The notes below the pieces were generated by a model, which was given only the letters and a program-made list of their open reading frames with translations, did not search any database and had not been told where the DNA came from. The translations under genes and the position numbers were made by a program. From CAVRUD01 sp963849635 (lineage in GTDB: Bacteria; Chloroflexota; Chloroflexia; Thermomicrobiales; UBA6265), in contig CAWKIA010000025.1 of NCBI GenBank assembly GCA_963849635.1, forward strand, positions 186,001 to 250,000: DNA of 64,000 nt. Reading direction: 5' to 3'. Shown here in pieces: positions 49,986 through 59,158 of the stretch; position 1 is the stretch's first letter; the number at the start of each line of letters is the position of its first letter.

Positions 49986-51395
49986 ATGATGGCCGAGCGT
50001 CCACGAACATTGAGCGACAAGATCTGGGAGCGCCACGTCATTCATTCGGCGCCGGGGGAGCCCGATCTCCTCTTTATCGACCTCCACCTCATCCACGAGG
50101 TGACCACGCCCCAGGCGTTCGAGGGGTTGCGAATGGCGGGGCGCAAGGTGCGCCGCCCAGATCTCACCGTCGCCACCGCGGACCACAATGTGCCGACGGT
50201 CGGGATTCACCTGCCCGTCGCGGACCCGATCTCGGCCACCCAGCTCTCCCACCTGACGCGCAACTGCGAGGAGTTCGGGATCAAGCTCTACCCGATGGGC
50301 GATCCCGGTCAGGGCATCGTGCACGTGATTGGGCCGGAGCTCGGCCTGACCCAGCCGGGGATGACGATCGTCTGCGGCGACAGTCACACCTCCACCCACG
50401 GCGCCTTCGGAGCGCTCGCGTTCGGGATTGGAACGAGCGAGGTCGAGCACGTGCTCGCCACCCAAAGCCTGCCGCAACGGCGGCCGGGAACAATGGCGAT
50501 CACGGTCGAAGGCGAACTGCCGCCAGGGTCGTCGGCAAAGGACATCATCCTGGCGATCATTGGCCGGATCGGCACCGGCGGAGGAATCGGCTCGATCATC
50601 GAGTACCGCGGCTCGGCCATCCGGGCGCTGACGATGGAAGGCCGGATGACGGTCTGCAACATGACGATCGAGGCTGGAGCAAAGGCAGGCATGATCGCTC
50701 CAGACGACACGACCTTCGCCTACATCGAGGGCAAGCCTCATGCGCCGAAAGGCGTCGAGTGGGAGCGCGCACTGGACGACTGGCACTCACTGCGGACCGA
50801 TGACGACGCCAAGTTCGACGCCGAGATCGTCTTCGACGCCCACGAGATCCGGCCCCATGTCTCCTGGGGCACCAATCCCGGTCAGGTTGTCCCGATCGAC
50901 GATGTTGTTCCTGACCCGAAAGAGATGACCGACCCCAGCTCTCGAGACGCCGCCACCCGAGCACTGGCCTACATGGAGCTGACACCGGGCACGCCAATGC
51001 GCGATATCCCGGTCGACACGGTCTTCATTGGCTCGTGCACCAATAGCAGGATCGAAGACCTGCGAATCGCCGCCTCTGTCCTCGAGGGCCGCAAGGTGCG
51101 CGAGGGGATGCGGGCGATGGTCGTGCCAGGATCGATGCGGGTCAAGTCCCAGGCGGAAGCCGAAGGGCTAGACCGCATCTTCGAGGCGGCGGGGTTTGAG
51201 TGGCGATCTGCCGGGTGCTCGATGTGCCTCGGCATGAACCCGGATCAACTCAAGCCGAAAGAGCGTTGCGCCTCAACCAGCAATCGCAACTTCGAAGGTC
51301 GTCAGGGTCGCGGCAGCCGCACCCATCTCGTCTCGCCCGCGATTGCCGCGGCAACAGCGGTCGTCGGCTCATTCGCGACGCCCGCCGACCTGTAA
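49986..51395 (+). CDS. leuC: 3-isopropylmalate dehydratase large subunit
   Basis: 469 residues; [4Fe-4S] aconitase-family isomerase. Seen: LIDLHLIHEVTTPQAFEGLR, ATADHNVPT, CGDSHTSTHGAFGALAFGIG, and the cluster cysteines in VFIGSCTNSRIEDLR and GCSMCLGMNPDQL. Two ATGs lie in tandem at 49986 and 49989. It works with LeuD encoded 50 bp downstream. Confidence 0.96.
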   Translation: MMAERPRTLSDKIWERHVIHSAPGEPDLLFIDLHLIHEVTTPQAFEGLRMAGRKVRRPDLTVATADHNVPTVGIHLPVADPISATQLSHLTRNCEEFGIKLYPMGDPGQGIVHVIGPELGLTQPGMTIVCGDSHTSTHGAFGALAFGIGTSEVEHVLATQSLPQRRPGTMAITVEGELPPGSSAKDIILAIIGRIGTGGGIGSIIEYRGSAIRALTMEGRMTVCNMTIEAGAKAGMIAPDDTTFAYIEGKPHAPKGVEWERALDDWHSLRTDDDAKFDAEIVFDAHEIRPHVSWGTNPGQVVPIDDVVPDPKEMTDPSSRDAATRALAYMELTPGTPMRDIPVDTVFIGSCTNSRIEDLRIAASVLEGRKVREGMRAMVVPGSMRVKSQAEAEGLDRIFEAAGFEWRSAGCSMCLGMNPDQLKPKERCASTSNRNFEGRQGRGSRTHLVSPAIAAATAVVGSFATPADL

Positions 51396-51444
51396 CCTCC
51401 AATCCCAACCTACCTACACGCCTTAGACCGATTGAGAGGACACG

Positions 51445-52053
51445 ATGAAACCAGTACGCATCATCACCGGCACGGCATTGCCGCTCGACCGCAGCGACGT
51501 TGATACCGACCAGATCATTCCCGCCCACTGGCTCAAGCGGGTCGAGCGGACCGGCTTCGGGGCTGGACTCTTTTCGTCCTGGCGGGAGAATGAGCCGGAC
51601 TTCGTCCTCAACCGGCCAGAGTTCGCCGGGGCCAGGATCATGGTCGCCGGGCCGAACTTTGGCGTGGGCTCCTCTCGGGAGCATGCGGTCTGGGCGTTGC
51701 AGGACTGCGGCTTCGAGGCGGTCGTCTCGCCCCGGTTCGGCGACATCTTTCGCAACAACGCGACAAAGACGGGGCTCGTCACTGCCGCGATTCATCCAGA
51801 GATGGCCGAAGCGCTTCTCCGGGCGGTCGAACGTGATCCGAACTTGATCGTGACGGTCGATGTCGAGCGCAAGGTCGTCGAGGCTCCTGGCGCCAAGATC
51901 CGCGCCGAGTTCCCGCTCGACGACTTCACCCAGCACCGCCTGCTCGAAGGTCTCGATGACATTGGCCTGACGCTGACGCACGAGGATGCCGTCCTGGCAT
52001 ACGAAGCGAAACGCTCGTCCTGGTTGCCCTCGGTCGACACGGCTGCGGTTTAG
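51445..52053 (+). CDS. leuD: 3-isopropylmalate dehydratase small subunit
   Basis: 202 residues; swivelling domain partner of LeuC. Family elements are VDTDQIIPAHWLKRVERTGF, GPNFGVGSSREHAVWALQDC, SPRFGDIFRNNATKTGLV and the C-terminal DIGLTLTHEDAVLAYE. AGAGGA precedes the ATG. It ends 6 bp before the cupin gene. Confidence 0.95.
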   Translation: MKPVRIITGTALPLDRSDVDTDQIIPAHWLKRVERTGFGAGLFSSWRENEPDFVLNRPEFAGARIMVAGPNFGVGSSREHAVWALQDCGFEAVVSPRFGDIFRNNATKTGLVTAAIHPEMAEALLRAVERDPNLIVTVDVERKVVEAPGAKIRAEFPLDDFTQHRLLEGLDDIGLTLTHEDAVLAYEAKRSSWLPSVDTAAV

Positions 52054-52058
52054 CGGGA

Positions 52059-52418
52059 ATGACCGAGAAGGCCAACCTCGCCGAGAAGTTCGCCAAGATC
52101 GAGGGACACTGGCAGCCCCGGATCGTGGCTGAACTGAATGGGCAGCACGTCAAGCTCGCGAAGGTGCAGGGCGATTTTCCATGGCATCATCACGAGACGG
52201 AGGATGAACTTTTCTACGTCGTTTCTGGACGATTGCTTCTGCGATTCCGTGATCGTGAGGTGTGGTTAGAACCGGGCGAACTCCTGGTGGTACCGCACGG
52301 CGTCGAGCACGCGCCCTTCGCCGAGGTCGAGACGCAGATCGTTCTTTTCGAGCCGGCGGGCACCCTCAATACCGGCACCGAGGAGAACGAGCGGACGTAC
52401 CAGTCGGATTGGGTGTAA
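52059..52418 (+). CDS. Small cupin-domain protein in the leu operon
   Basis: 119 residues, one cupin barrel. Motif 1 is FPWHHHETEDELFYVVSGRL with three His and a Glu that can bind metal; motif 2 is PGELLVVPHGVEHAPFAE. It starts 5 bp after leuD and sits between leuD and leuB, so it is co-translated with leucine genes. Such cupins are often annotated as mannose-6-phosphate isomerase-like. A role in leucine metabolism is possible from position only. Confidence 0.88.
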   Translation: MTEKANLAEKFAKIEGHWQPRIVAELNGQHVKLAKVQGDFPWHHHETEDELFYVVSGRLLLRFRDREVWLEPGELLVVPHGVEHAPFAEVETQIVLFEPAGTLNTGTEENERTYQSDWV

Positions 52419-52467
52419 CCTGCGGCGTCGACCTAAACGCACCTGTCACGGAGGACACACACGCTCG

Positions 52468-53568
52468 ATGGCAATTACCGCGACGATCGCACTGCTGCCG
52501 GGAGATGGCGTCGGCCCGGAGATCATGGCGGAGGCCCGCAAGGTCCTGAACGCCATCGAGCATCGCTCCGGACATCGGTTCGATCTCTTCGAGACCGCCA
52601 TTGGCGGGGCGGCCATTGACGCCCACGGGGTTCCGTTGCGGTCGGAGGATATCGAGCGCTGCCGGGCCGCCGATGCCGTCTTGCTGGGTGCCGTCGGTGG
52701 CCCAAAGTGGGATAACCCCAACGCCAAAATCCGGCCGGAACAAGGTCTTCTCTCAATCCGGAAGGCCCTTGGACTGTATGCCAACCTGCGGCCGGTCGCT
52801 GTTCTCGATGCGCTTGCGGACACCTCCCCACTCAAGCCAGAGATCGTGCGCGGCGTCGACATTCTCGTTGTACGCGAGCTTACCGGAGGGCTCTACTTTG
52901 GTCGCCCGTCGCGCCAATGGCGCGAGCGCCGGGGCCGAGCCGCGATCGACACGCTGATCTACCGGGAACATGAGATCAAACGTATTGCTCGTCTCGCATT
53001 CGCCCAGGCGAGGGAGCGACGCGGTTTCGTCGTGAGTGTCGACAAGGCCAATGTCCTGTCGTCGTCGCGGCTCTGGCGAACGATCCTGACCGAGGTCGCC
53101 GCCGAATTCCCCGACGTGAAACTGGAGCACCAACTGGTCGACGCAGCCGCGATGGCGCTGATTCGCAACCCGGGCCGCTACGACGTGATTGTCACCGAGA
53201 ATATGTTCGGCGATATCCTGACGGACGAGGCCTCCGTGCTTGCCGGCTCGATCGGGCTGCTGCCATCGGCCAGTCTTGGGGCAGCGGCGGCGGACGGGCG
53301 GGTCATCGGTCTGTACGAGCCGATCCACGGCAGCGCTCCGGACATCGCCGGCCAGGGCAAGGTCAATCCCGTCGGGATGATCCTCTCGGTAGCGGCAATG
53401 CTGCGCACGTCGTTGCGACTCGCTGATGAGGCGACCGCAATCGAGAACGCGGTTCGGGCCGTGATCGATTCCGGGACTCGTACGGCCGATATCCAGGCCG
53501 CCGGTCAGGAACCGGTCTCTACGTCAGCGATGGGCGATGCAATTGAGGCTCGCTTGCGGGCAGAGTAA
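52468..53568 (+). CDS. leuB: 3-isopropylmalate dehydrogenase
   Basis: 366 residues; NAD-dependent oxidative decarboxylation to 2-oxoisocaproate. Family elements: LLPGDGVGPEIMAEARKVL, AVGGPKWDNPNAKIRPEQGL, the substrate-binding RELTGGLYFG, the catalytic YREHEI and KANVL region, NMFGDILTDEASVLAGSIG and YEPIHGSAPDIAGQGKVNPV. It is the last leucine gene of the operon. Confidence 0.96.
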   Translation: MAITATIALLPGDGVGPEIMAEARKVLNAIEHRSGHRFDLFETAIGGAAIDAHGVPLRSEDIERCRAADAVLLGAVGGPKWDNPNAKIRPEQGLLSIRKALGLYANLRPVAVLDALADTSPLKPEIVRGVDILVVRELTGGLYFGRPSRQWRERRGRAAIDTLIYREHEIKRIARLAFAQARERRGFVVSVDKANVLSSSRLWRTILTEVAAEFPDVKLEHQLVDAAAMALIRNPGRYDVIVTENMFGDILTDEASVLAGSIGLLPSASLGAAAADGRVIGLYEPIHGSAPDIAGQGKVNPVGMILSVAAMLRTSLRLADEATAIENAVRAVIDSGTRTADIQAAGQEPVSTSAMGDAIEARLRAE

Positions 53569-53579
53569 CGGAGCGACCA

Positions 53580-54068
53580 ATGCGGATCTACATGGCGGGT
53601 CCGATGTTCTCCGCCGCTGAGGTCGCCTTCAACTTGCGGCTCGCCGCTCGCCTGCGCGAAAACGACTTCGAGGTCTACTGCCCGAACGAGAGCGAGCCGA
53701 TCAACGACAAGACCCGGCACGATGTCACCGCCCAGATGATCTACAACTTTGACATCGATGAGTTACGGGCGAGCAATGTCGCCCTCTTCCAGGTCAGCGA
53801 GGACTCGGGATCCAACTGGGAGGCGGGCTATATGGATTGCCTCTCCCGCTTCGTCGATTCCGGCCGCTACTACGGAGTTCTGGGCATGGCGACCGACATC
53901 CGCCTCTCCAGCCCACCGAACCCGGCTCAATCCGGCGTCGACAATCAAGCGGGTTATGTCAATCCGTTGGTTGCCGGTGGGCTCCAGCTGTCGCTGGGCG
54001 TTGTGCGAACGGAGGAGGAGGCAATTGCCCGCCTCATCCAGATCCGTCAGGAACGGGAAGAAAGATAG
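53580..54068 (+). CDS. Nucleoside 2-deoxyribosyltransferase family protein
   Basis: 162 residues. The N-terminal MRIYMAGPMFSAAEVAFN and the catalytic-Glu loop EDSGSNWEAGYM match the nucleoside 2-deoxyribosyltransferase fold, which moves deoxyribose between bases or hydrolyses deoxynucleotides. It starts 11 bp after leuB and is the last gene of the ilv-leu unit. The link with leucine genes is unexplained. A conserved NNQAGYVNPLVAGGL-like segment (residues 121-136) may bind substrate. Confidence 0.82.
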   Translation: MRIYMAGPMFSAAEVAFNLRLAARLRENDFEVYCPNESEPINDKTRHDVTAQMIYNFDIDELRASNVALFQVSEDSGSNWEAGYMDCLSRFVDSGRYYGVLGMATDIRLSSPPNPAQSGVDNQAGYVNPLVAGGLQLSLGVVRTEEEAIARLIQIRQEREER

Positions 54069-54108
54069 GGCGAACGCGGAGCAGTGAGACTATCACTCAC
54101 CATCGCCC
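54068..54108. terminator. Hairpin between convergent genes
   Basis: GGGCGA (54068-54073) faces TCGCCC (54103-54108), with an inner GTGAG/CTCAC pair. No T-tract on either side. Confidence 0.4.
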
Positions 54109-54151
54109 AGGGATGAAATCCCAAACCGCGTTGCCCGCTGAGACGAACAAC

Positions 54152-55555
54152 CTACGCACTCTGCGCCAGGGCCGCAATGGCCTGGGTTGCTGCGGCTCCG
54201 AATCCTTGCTCGTCGATCGTCCGTCCAGCGTCGTTCACGCCAGCCGAGACGACAAACCACCGACCATCTGCCCGTTGCAACAGCCAGGTAAGCACGAGAA
54301 CTCCAGGCTCGGACCCGCCCTTATAGCCGACAATCGGCCAAACGGAGCGATCGATGAGCGCACCCGGATTGAGCTGAAGTACCTCCCGTAGCGGCAGTAG
54401 CCCAGGTTGGGTGGACTGTTCGAGCAGGTATGCCATCGCGGCGCACATATCAGCGGGGCTGGCAAACCACTCCACCGAGTCGATAAGCGTCGGGCTCACG
54501 AAACTGGCGCCATCGACAATCGTCATGCCGTCCGCGGCCGCTTTGATTTCACCATCGAGCATCGCTCGACGCTCGTCCGGCCCGGCGCTGATATACGCCT
54601 GCTGGCGCTCAGGCGTGAGCACCGTCTTGATCGCGAACAACTCTCGCGTTGAGAGCATCGGAATCATGAGAGAGCTATCGGCGTGGCCCATCGTCGCGAC
54701 CATAGCCTCGACGTTTTCGCGACCCAGCGTGAAGAGCAGGTGATCGGTCGCGGTATTGTCGCTCTGCGAAATCATGACTTCGGCGAGGTAGCGAACTGAA
54801 TACGCAGTTCCCGCTGGGGCATAGTGCAGGTCGCCGGAGGGCATACTCCGGTAGGCATCATCGATCGCGATTTCGTCGTCCCAACTCAGCTCACCAGCCG
54901 CGATCTGGCGACCCAGCTCGCCCAGGATGTACAGCTTGAAAACCGACCCGATCGCCAATGGCACATCGGCGTTTAACTCATGGACTGGTGTGCAGTTGGG
55001 CCCCGAAATCTCGGCCGCGAGCAAACCAACGCTCGCGCCGAAACTTGAAAGTCCGGAGTCGACCTCATTCCAACTTTTTGGCGCGGCTGGTTGAAGCACC
55101 AACCCGATGATCAAATGCTTCGGCGTATCGTCAACGTCGATTCGCAGAGCGAATGCCGCACCGGTCCCCTGAATAGTTACCTGCGCAGATAGATCGGTTG
55201 CATTGGGAGCAACCTCTGTCGGAATCCAGGGACCGGTGGCCTGCAGTTGCGCAGCGATCTCAATGAACTGATCAAATGGCACCACCTGGATGAAAGATGG
55301 ATCAAAGGTCGCGCTATAGGCGCTCCGGCGTCAGTTCCTCGCCTTCGCCATTGAGTAGAGCAAGCACCCAGGAAACTGCTGGCCTACTGGGGTTTGCAGA
55401 AACGCCTCCAGGTCGCCCGCGACCGGAGAAGCGGTTGGAGATGAAACTGGAGTCACCTGTGCCGAAATGAGCCTCACACCGGCTGCAACGGACAACGACG
55501 AGACGATCACTGAAATCAGCACAACATGCGCAATCGACCGGCTGTACGACCTCAT
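54152..55555 (-). CDS. Secreted class A beta-lactamase-like serine hydrolase (two frameshifts)
   Basis: About 467 residues after repair. A signal peptide is visible (MRSYSRSIAHVVLISVIVSS, cleavage near SAQ), then a Pro/Ser linker and an N-terminal domain (ATFDPSFIQVVPFDQFIEIA) like the isomerase-type domain of ORF12-like proteins. The C-terminal transpeptidase/lactamase fold has SVFK (nucleophile motif SxxK in AIGSVFKLYILGEL), SQSDNTATD (SDN) and YKGGSEPG (KTG equivalent, here KGG). Two nearby indels between 55310 and 55345 break the frame. Start at 55555 with GAGGGAG upstream. It may be a penicillin-interacting or esterase-type enzyme; antibiotic resistance should not be assumed. Confidence 0.78.
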
Positions 55556-55681
55556 ACGATTGCTCCCTCGCTTCAACGGTGAAACGAACGGACTTTGCCG
55601 GGATCCGCGGATTCCACGGTATGAGCAAGGCGAGCGCTAAAGCGGCCACCGGCAGACTGGTCGACGGTGGGGATGGCGTAG

Positions 55682-56455
55682 TTAGGCCACTTTTTTCGCG
55701 AAGAAGAGCGTCTTGATGTCCGTAAATGCGATCAGCCGATCGCCATCCCATTCAGTATGCGCGTGTACCTTTACCGCCTCACCCGCATCACGGATCGCGG
55801 CGAGCAACCCGTCGATGCCCGTCCCAGGAACGTCCGCTCGCGCGACCCAATCGGCGAATTCGTGCCGCTTCGGATAGTCCTCCACCACTTGAAGGTCCAA
55901 TCCGTTCTGACGAATCAGTGACGTCCACTTCTCGGTCGTCAGCGTGCGAACGTGGGATGGATCGCGCATCATCTCGAAGCGGTTCCAGAATTCATCGACC
56001 TCGCCTTCAGGAACCGTCGAGTCGACAAGGAGAAACCGGCCACCCGGTTTGAGGACGCGGGCAGCCTCGGCCACGAACCGGTCCGGGTGGGGGAAATGAT
56101 GCGGTGCAATCCGGCAGGTGACGATTTCGAAGGACGCATCTTCAAACGGAAGTTGCTCTGCGTCGGCCTCTGCAATGCGGACGTTGGTCAGGCCCAGCTT
56201 AGCGAACGATGCCTCGACGGCGGCCAGCATCCTGGGCGTGAGATCGGAGGCGACAACCTCGGCGACGTGGGGTGAGAAGACCCGGGCGACGTTGCCACCG
56301 CCCGTAGCGATGTCCAGGAGCCGATCAGTAGGGCGTGGCTCTGCCAGCTCGATCATCCGCGGCAGATCGTCTCCCGCCTGATGGGACTTGCTGGCGACGT
56401 AGTACTCCGCGGTGGCCCCGAACTGCTCCATCGCCCGCTGCTTGGCGTCATCCAC
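55682..56455 (-). CDS. Class I SAM-dependent methyltransferase
   Basis: 257 residues. SAM-binding loop RLLDIATGGGNVARVFSPHV (motif I), DADAEQLPFEDASFEIVTCR-type segment (ADAEQLPFEDASFEIVTCR), and RVLKPGGRFLLVDST (motif III region). It resembles UbiE/Methyltransf_11 proteins acting on small molecules. The start is ATG at 56455; a short repeat element precedes it. It lies on the same strand as the serine hydrolase and greA but with gaps over 100 bp. Substrate unknown. Confidence 0.87.
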   Translation of the reverse strand: MDDAKQRAMEQFGATAEYYVASKSHQAGDDLPRMIELAEPRPTDRLLDIATGGGNVARVFSPHVAEVVASDLTPRMLAAVEASFAKLGLTNVRIAEADAEQLPFEDASFEIVTCRIAPHHFPHPDRFVAEAARVLKPGGRFLLVDSTVPEGEVDEFWNRFEMMRDPSHVRTLTTEKWTSLIRQNGLDLQVVEDYPKRHEFADWVARADVPGTGIDGLLAAIRDAGEAVKVHAHTEWDGDRLIAFTDIKTLFFAKKVA

Positions 56456-56496
56456 CCATGCACCCTTTCAACTCGACGAAGAGCGATACCGGGGGA

Positions 56497-56543
56497 CGCC
56501 AGGTTGAAACCTGGCGCTCAGCCTACAAAGTCCCTCCGGGACT
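56497..56543. repeat. Double-hairpin repeat element
   Basis: CGCCAGGTT/AACCTGGCG (56497-56516) followed by AGTCCCTCCGGGACT (56529-56543). Two palindromes 12 bp apart, in the greA-methyltransferase gap. Confidence 0.5.
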
Positions 56544-56577
56544 GAAGGCGAACCGAACTCCGTTTGCCTTGGGCACT

Positions 56578-57051
56578 CTAGCTTTCGATTCGCTTGATCA
56601 CGACCTTTTGCTGCCCGGCTGGCGTGGAGAAGTAGACCTCTTGCCCGGGCCGCTTGCCGAGCATTGCCTGCCCCATCGGCGATTCATTGGAGATGTAACC
56701 CAGGGCAGGCTTGGCCTCGATGGCGCCGACGATCCGGTAGGTCTCCTCTTCTCCGTCGAAGTCGACGACGACTGTGGTCCCGACTCGGACGTATCCGCTT
56801 GAAACAGACGACGCCTCATCAACGAGGACTGCGTTACGGAGCATTCCCTCAAGGTCGGCGATCCGCTTCTCGTTCATCGCCTGATCGTGGCGGGCGGCAT
56901 CGTAGGCGGAGTTCTCGCGCAGGTCGCCGTGCGACCGTGCTTCCGCCACCTGGGCGATGATCTCAGGGCGGCGCACCTCGCGCAGCTCTTCGAGTTCGGC
57001 TTTCAGCCGCTCCAATCCGTCTTTGGTCACAGGTACTTGCCGGGTGTCCAC
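56578..57051 (-). CDS. greA: Transcription elongation factor GreA
   Basis: 157 residues; rescues backtracked RNA polymerase by promoting transcript cleavage. N-terminal coiled coil with LERLKAELEELREVRRPEI and the acidic tip and DLRENSAYDAARHDQAMNEK; C-terminal FKBP-like domain with YISNESPMGQAMLGKRPGQE. I chose GTG at 57051 (GGAGG five bases upstream) over a TTG four codons earlier. A heptamer array starts about 17 bp upstream of the start. Confidence 0.93.
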   Translation of the reverse strand: MDTRQVPVTKDGLERLKAELEELREVRRPEIIAQVAEARSHGDLRENSAYDAARHDQAMNEKRIADLEGMLRNAVLVDEASSVSSGYVRVGTTVVVDFDGEEETYRIVGAIEAKPALGYISNESPMGQAMLGKRPGQEVYFSTPAGQQKVVIKRIES

Positions 57052-57067
57052 TGGAACCTCCAAAACT

Positions 57068-57109
57068 TGCGGAATTCGGCGTTCGGCGTTCGGCGTTCGG
57101 CGTTCGAGA
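57068..57109. repeat. Heptamer array upstream of greA
   Basis: Four consecutive TTCGGCG units (57075-57102), flanked by TGCGGAA and TTCGAGA, which are related 7-mers in the same register. Confidence 0.85.
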
Positions 57110-57135
57110 CTATTGCACCGGCGAGCTGCGTCCTT

Positions 57136-57280
57136 GTCATCCCGAGCTTGTCGAGGGATCTAGAGAGAGGCGGCGTTCCGATGTGCCGCCGTGTGCACGA
57201 GCGCGATCGCGTTTTCTCTGAGGCCGGGGCTTCGTCAGGGCATCGTTCCCTTCGAGATCCCTCGACAAGCTCGGGATGAC
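57136..57280. repeat. Perfect 26-bp inverted repeat between greA and ridA
   Basis: Arm 57136-57161 (begins GTCATCCCGAGCTTG) is the exact reverse complement of 57255-57280. The 93-bp centre holds no gene. It is the same class as the pair at 27961-28104. Confidence 0.8.
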
Positions 57281-57305
57281 AGGTGGCAGGCTGGCTCGGG
57301 ATGAT

Positions 57306-57381
57306 CGGCTGACCGCTGACGGCTGAACGCTGGCGGCGGCTGTTGGCCAAGAGCGGACGCTTGACAGCGGAAAGCTGACGG
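57306..57381. repeat. Heptamer arrays directly after ridA
   Basis: CGGCTGA, CCGCTGA, CGGCTGA, ACGCTGG, CGGCGGC (57306-57340) and AGCGGAC, GCTTGAC, AGCGGAA, AGCTGAC (57352-57379). The second block abuts the ridA stop codon. Confidence 0.75.
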
Positions 57382-57831
57382 TTATTTCACTTCGAATGTC
57401 GCTTCGATCTCGACGGCAATCTGGCCGGGGAGGGCGACGAAGCCGACGGCGGAGCGGGTGTGGCGCCCGGCGTCGCCGAAGACCTCGACCAGGAGGTCGG
57501 AGCAGCCGTTGATAACCTTGGGCTGATCGCCGAAATCGGGCGCCGAATTCACCATTCCGAGCACTTTCACGACCCGCGTTACCCGGTCCAGCGTGCCGAG
57601 CGCGTCCTTGACCGTCGCGATGATCTGCAGTCCAACCTCGCGCGCGACGGCGTAGCCCTCCAAGATGGTCAGGTCGGACCCGACCTTACCGGTCGGAGCG
57701 GATCCACTCGGGCCGGTCCCTGAGATGAAGAGGAGGTTGCCGGTCTGGACGTAGCGGACGTAGGTCGCGATCGGTTTGACCGGCGCGGGCAAGTCAATTC
57801 CGAGTTCGGTAATTCTGGCATCGAACGACAT
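57382..57831 (-). CDS. ridA: RidA/YjgF family enamine-imine deaminase
   Basis: 149 residues. Members hydrolyse reactive enamine/imine intermediates released by PLP enzymes. Conserved elements: GNLLFISGTGPSG, GLQIIATVKDALGTLDRVTR, and the substrate-binding Arg region HTRSAVGFVALPGQIAVEIE. It lies 90 bp downstream of an aminotransferase on the same strand, a sensible pairing because PLP enzymes make its substrates. The symbol is by family. Confidence 0.86.
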   Translation of the reverse strand: MSFDARITELGIDLPAPVKPIATYVRYVQTGNLLFISGTGPSGSAPTGKVGSDLTILEGYAVAREVGLQIIATVKDALGTLDRVTRVVKVLGMVNSAPDFGDQPKVINGCSDLLVEVFGDAGRHTRSAVGFVALPGQIAVEIEATFEVK

Positions 57832-57921
57832 ATCTTCCTCCTAACGACAGAAACGAATATCTGGCCCGGCGACTACGGATGCGCGGACCTGCGGAGCTAT
57901 TGGCGGAATTCCGGTGGTGAC

Positions 57922-59131
57922 TTAGCCCTTCCCGAGGACGCGCTCCATGCGCACCAACGTCTCTGGCGAGCAGTTCATCGGAGGTGGCAAACGAGAGGCG
58001 GACGTAGCCCTCACCGGCGTCGCCAAAGGCGTTGCCGGGGACGAGGGCGACGTGGGCTTCCTTCAGCATGTGGTCGGAAAACTCCATCGCGGACATTCCT
58101 GTGCCGCGGATGTCCGGAAAGGCATAGAACGCGCCCTCGACACGGGGGCAGGTGATCCCTTTCAGGGCATCGAGACCGTCGCAGACCATGATCCGGCGAC
58201 GATCCCAGGCGGCGACCATCTCGCCGATGAACTCCTGCGGGCCGGTCAGGGCGGCGACTCCGCCCGCCTGGGCGAACGAGGTCGCACAGGTGACGGAGTG
58301 GCTGTGGACCTTGGCGATTTGATCGATGTAGGCCCGAGGTCCGGCCACATAGCCGAGGCGCCAGCCAGTCATAGCGTATGCCTTGGAGAGACCGTTGAAG
58401 GTCAAGGTCCGGTCGAGCATCCCCGGCAACGAGGCGATGGTCGTGTGAGTGTGACCGTCGTAGAGGATTTTCTCGTACATGTCGTCGGCGAAGACGAGCA
58501 GGTCGTGCTTGGTGGCGACATCGGCGATGGCGCGTAATCTCGTCGTTCGACATGACATGGCCGGTTGGGTTGCACGGAGAGTTGAAGAGGATGCCGCGTG
58601 TGGCGGGAGTCACGGCGGACTCCAGCAGTTCCCGCGTGACCTGCCAGTTCTGGTCCCCAGAGAGGGTCACTGGAATTGCACGGCCACCAGCCACCTCGAT
58701 CATTGGAACGTAAGAAACCCAGGCCGGTTCCAATACGAGGATATCGACCCCCGGCTCGGCCAGGGTCAACATCGCCTGGAAGAGCGCCGCCTTGCCGCCC
58801 GGAGTGACGATGATCTCGGTTGCAGGGTCGTACTCGACGCCATTGTCGTTCTTGAGCTTGGCGGCGATGGCTTTGCGCAGGGCAGGGGTGCCGGCGGAGG
58901 CGACGTAGTGGGTATCGCCGGAGTTCATGGCGTCCGCGGCGGCCTGGCGGATGTGGGCCGGGGTGATAAAGTCGGATCGCCGCCACCGAGATCGATGACA
59001 TCGATACCCTGAGCCTTGAGCTGGCGCGCCTTGTCGGAAACCGCCAGCGTCGGCGAGGGAGCCAGGTCGCGTACTCGGGATGCAACGAAGTCGTCCGCCC
59101 GTCGACGTGCGGCGGTTCCACTGGTCTGCAT
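57922..59131 (-). CDS. PLP-dependent aminotransferase class I/II (three frameshifts)
   Basis: About 403 residues after repair. N-terminal DLGGGDPTFITPAHIRQA, YVASAGTPALRKAIA, the PLP region NSPCNPTGHVMS, and the Lys segment NGLSKAYAMTGWRLGYVAGP with the Schiff-base Lys, then the C-terminal Arg in YVRLSFATS. Breaks: one missing T near 58965 (in PTFIT), an extra base near 58550, and an extra base near 57955 that hides the end VRMERVLGKG. ATG at 59131 with GGAAG upstream. Closest to aspartate/tyrosine aminotransferase-like proteins; substrate not resolved. Confidence 0.84.
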
Positions 59132-59158
59132 CGATCTTCCTTTCGTGGTGGTCGCGTC

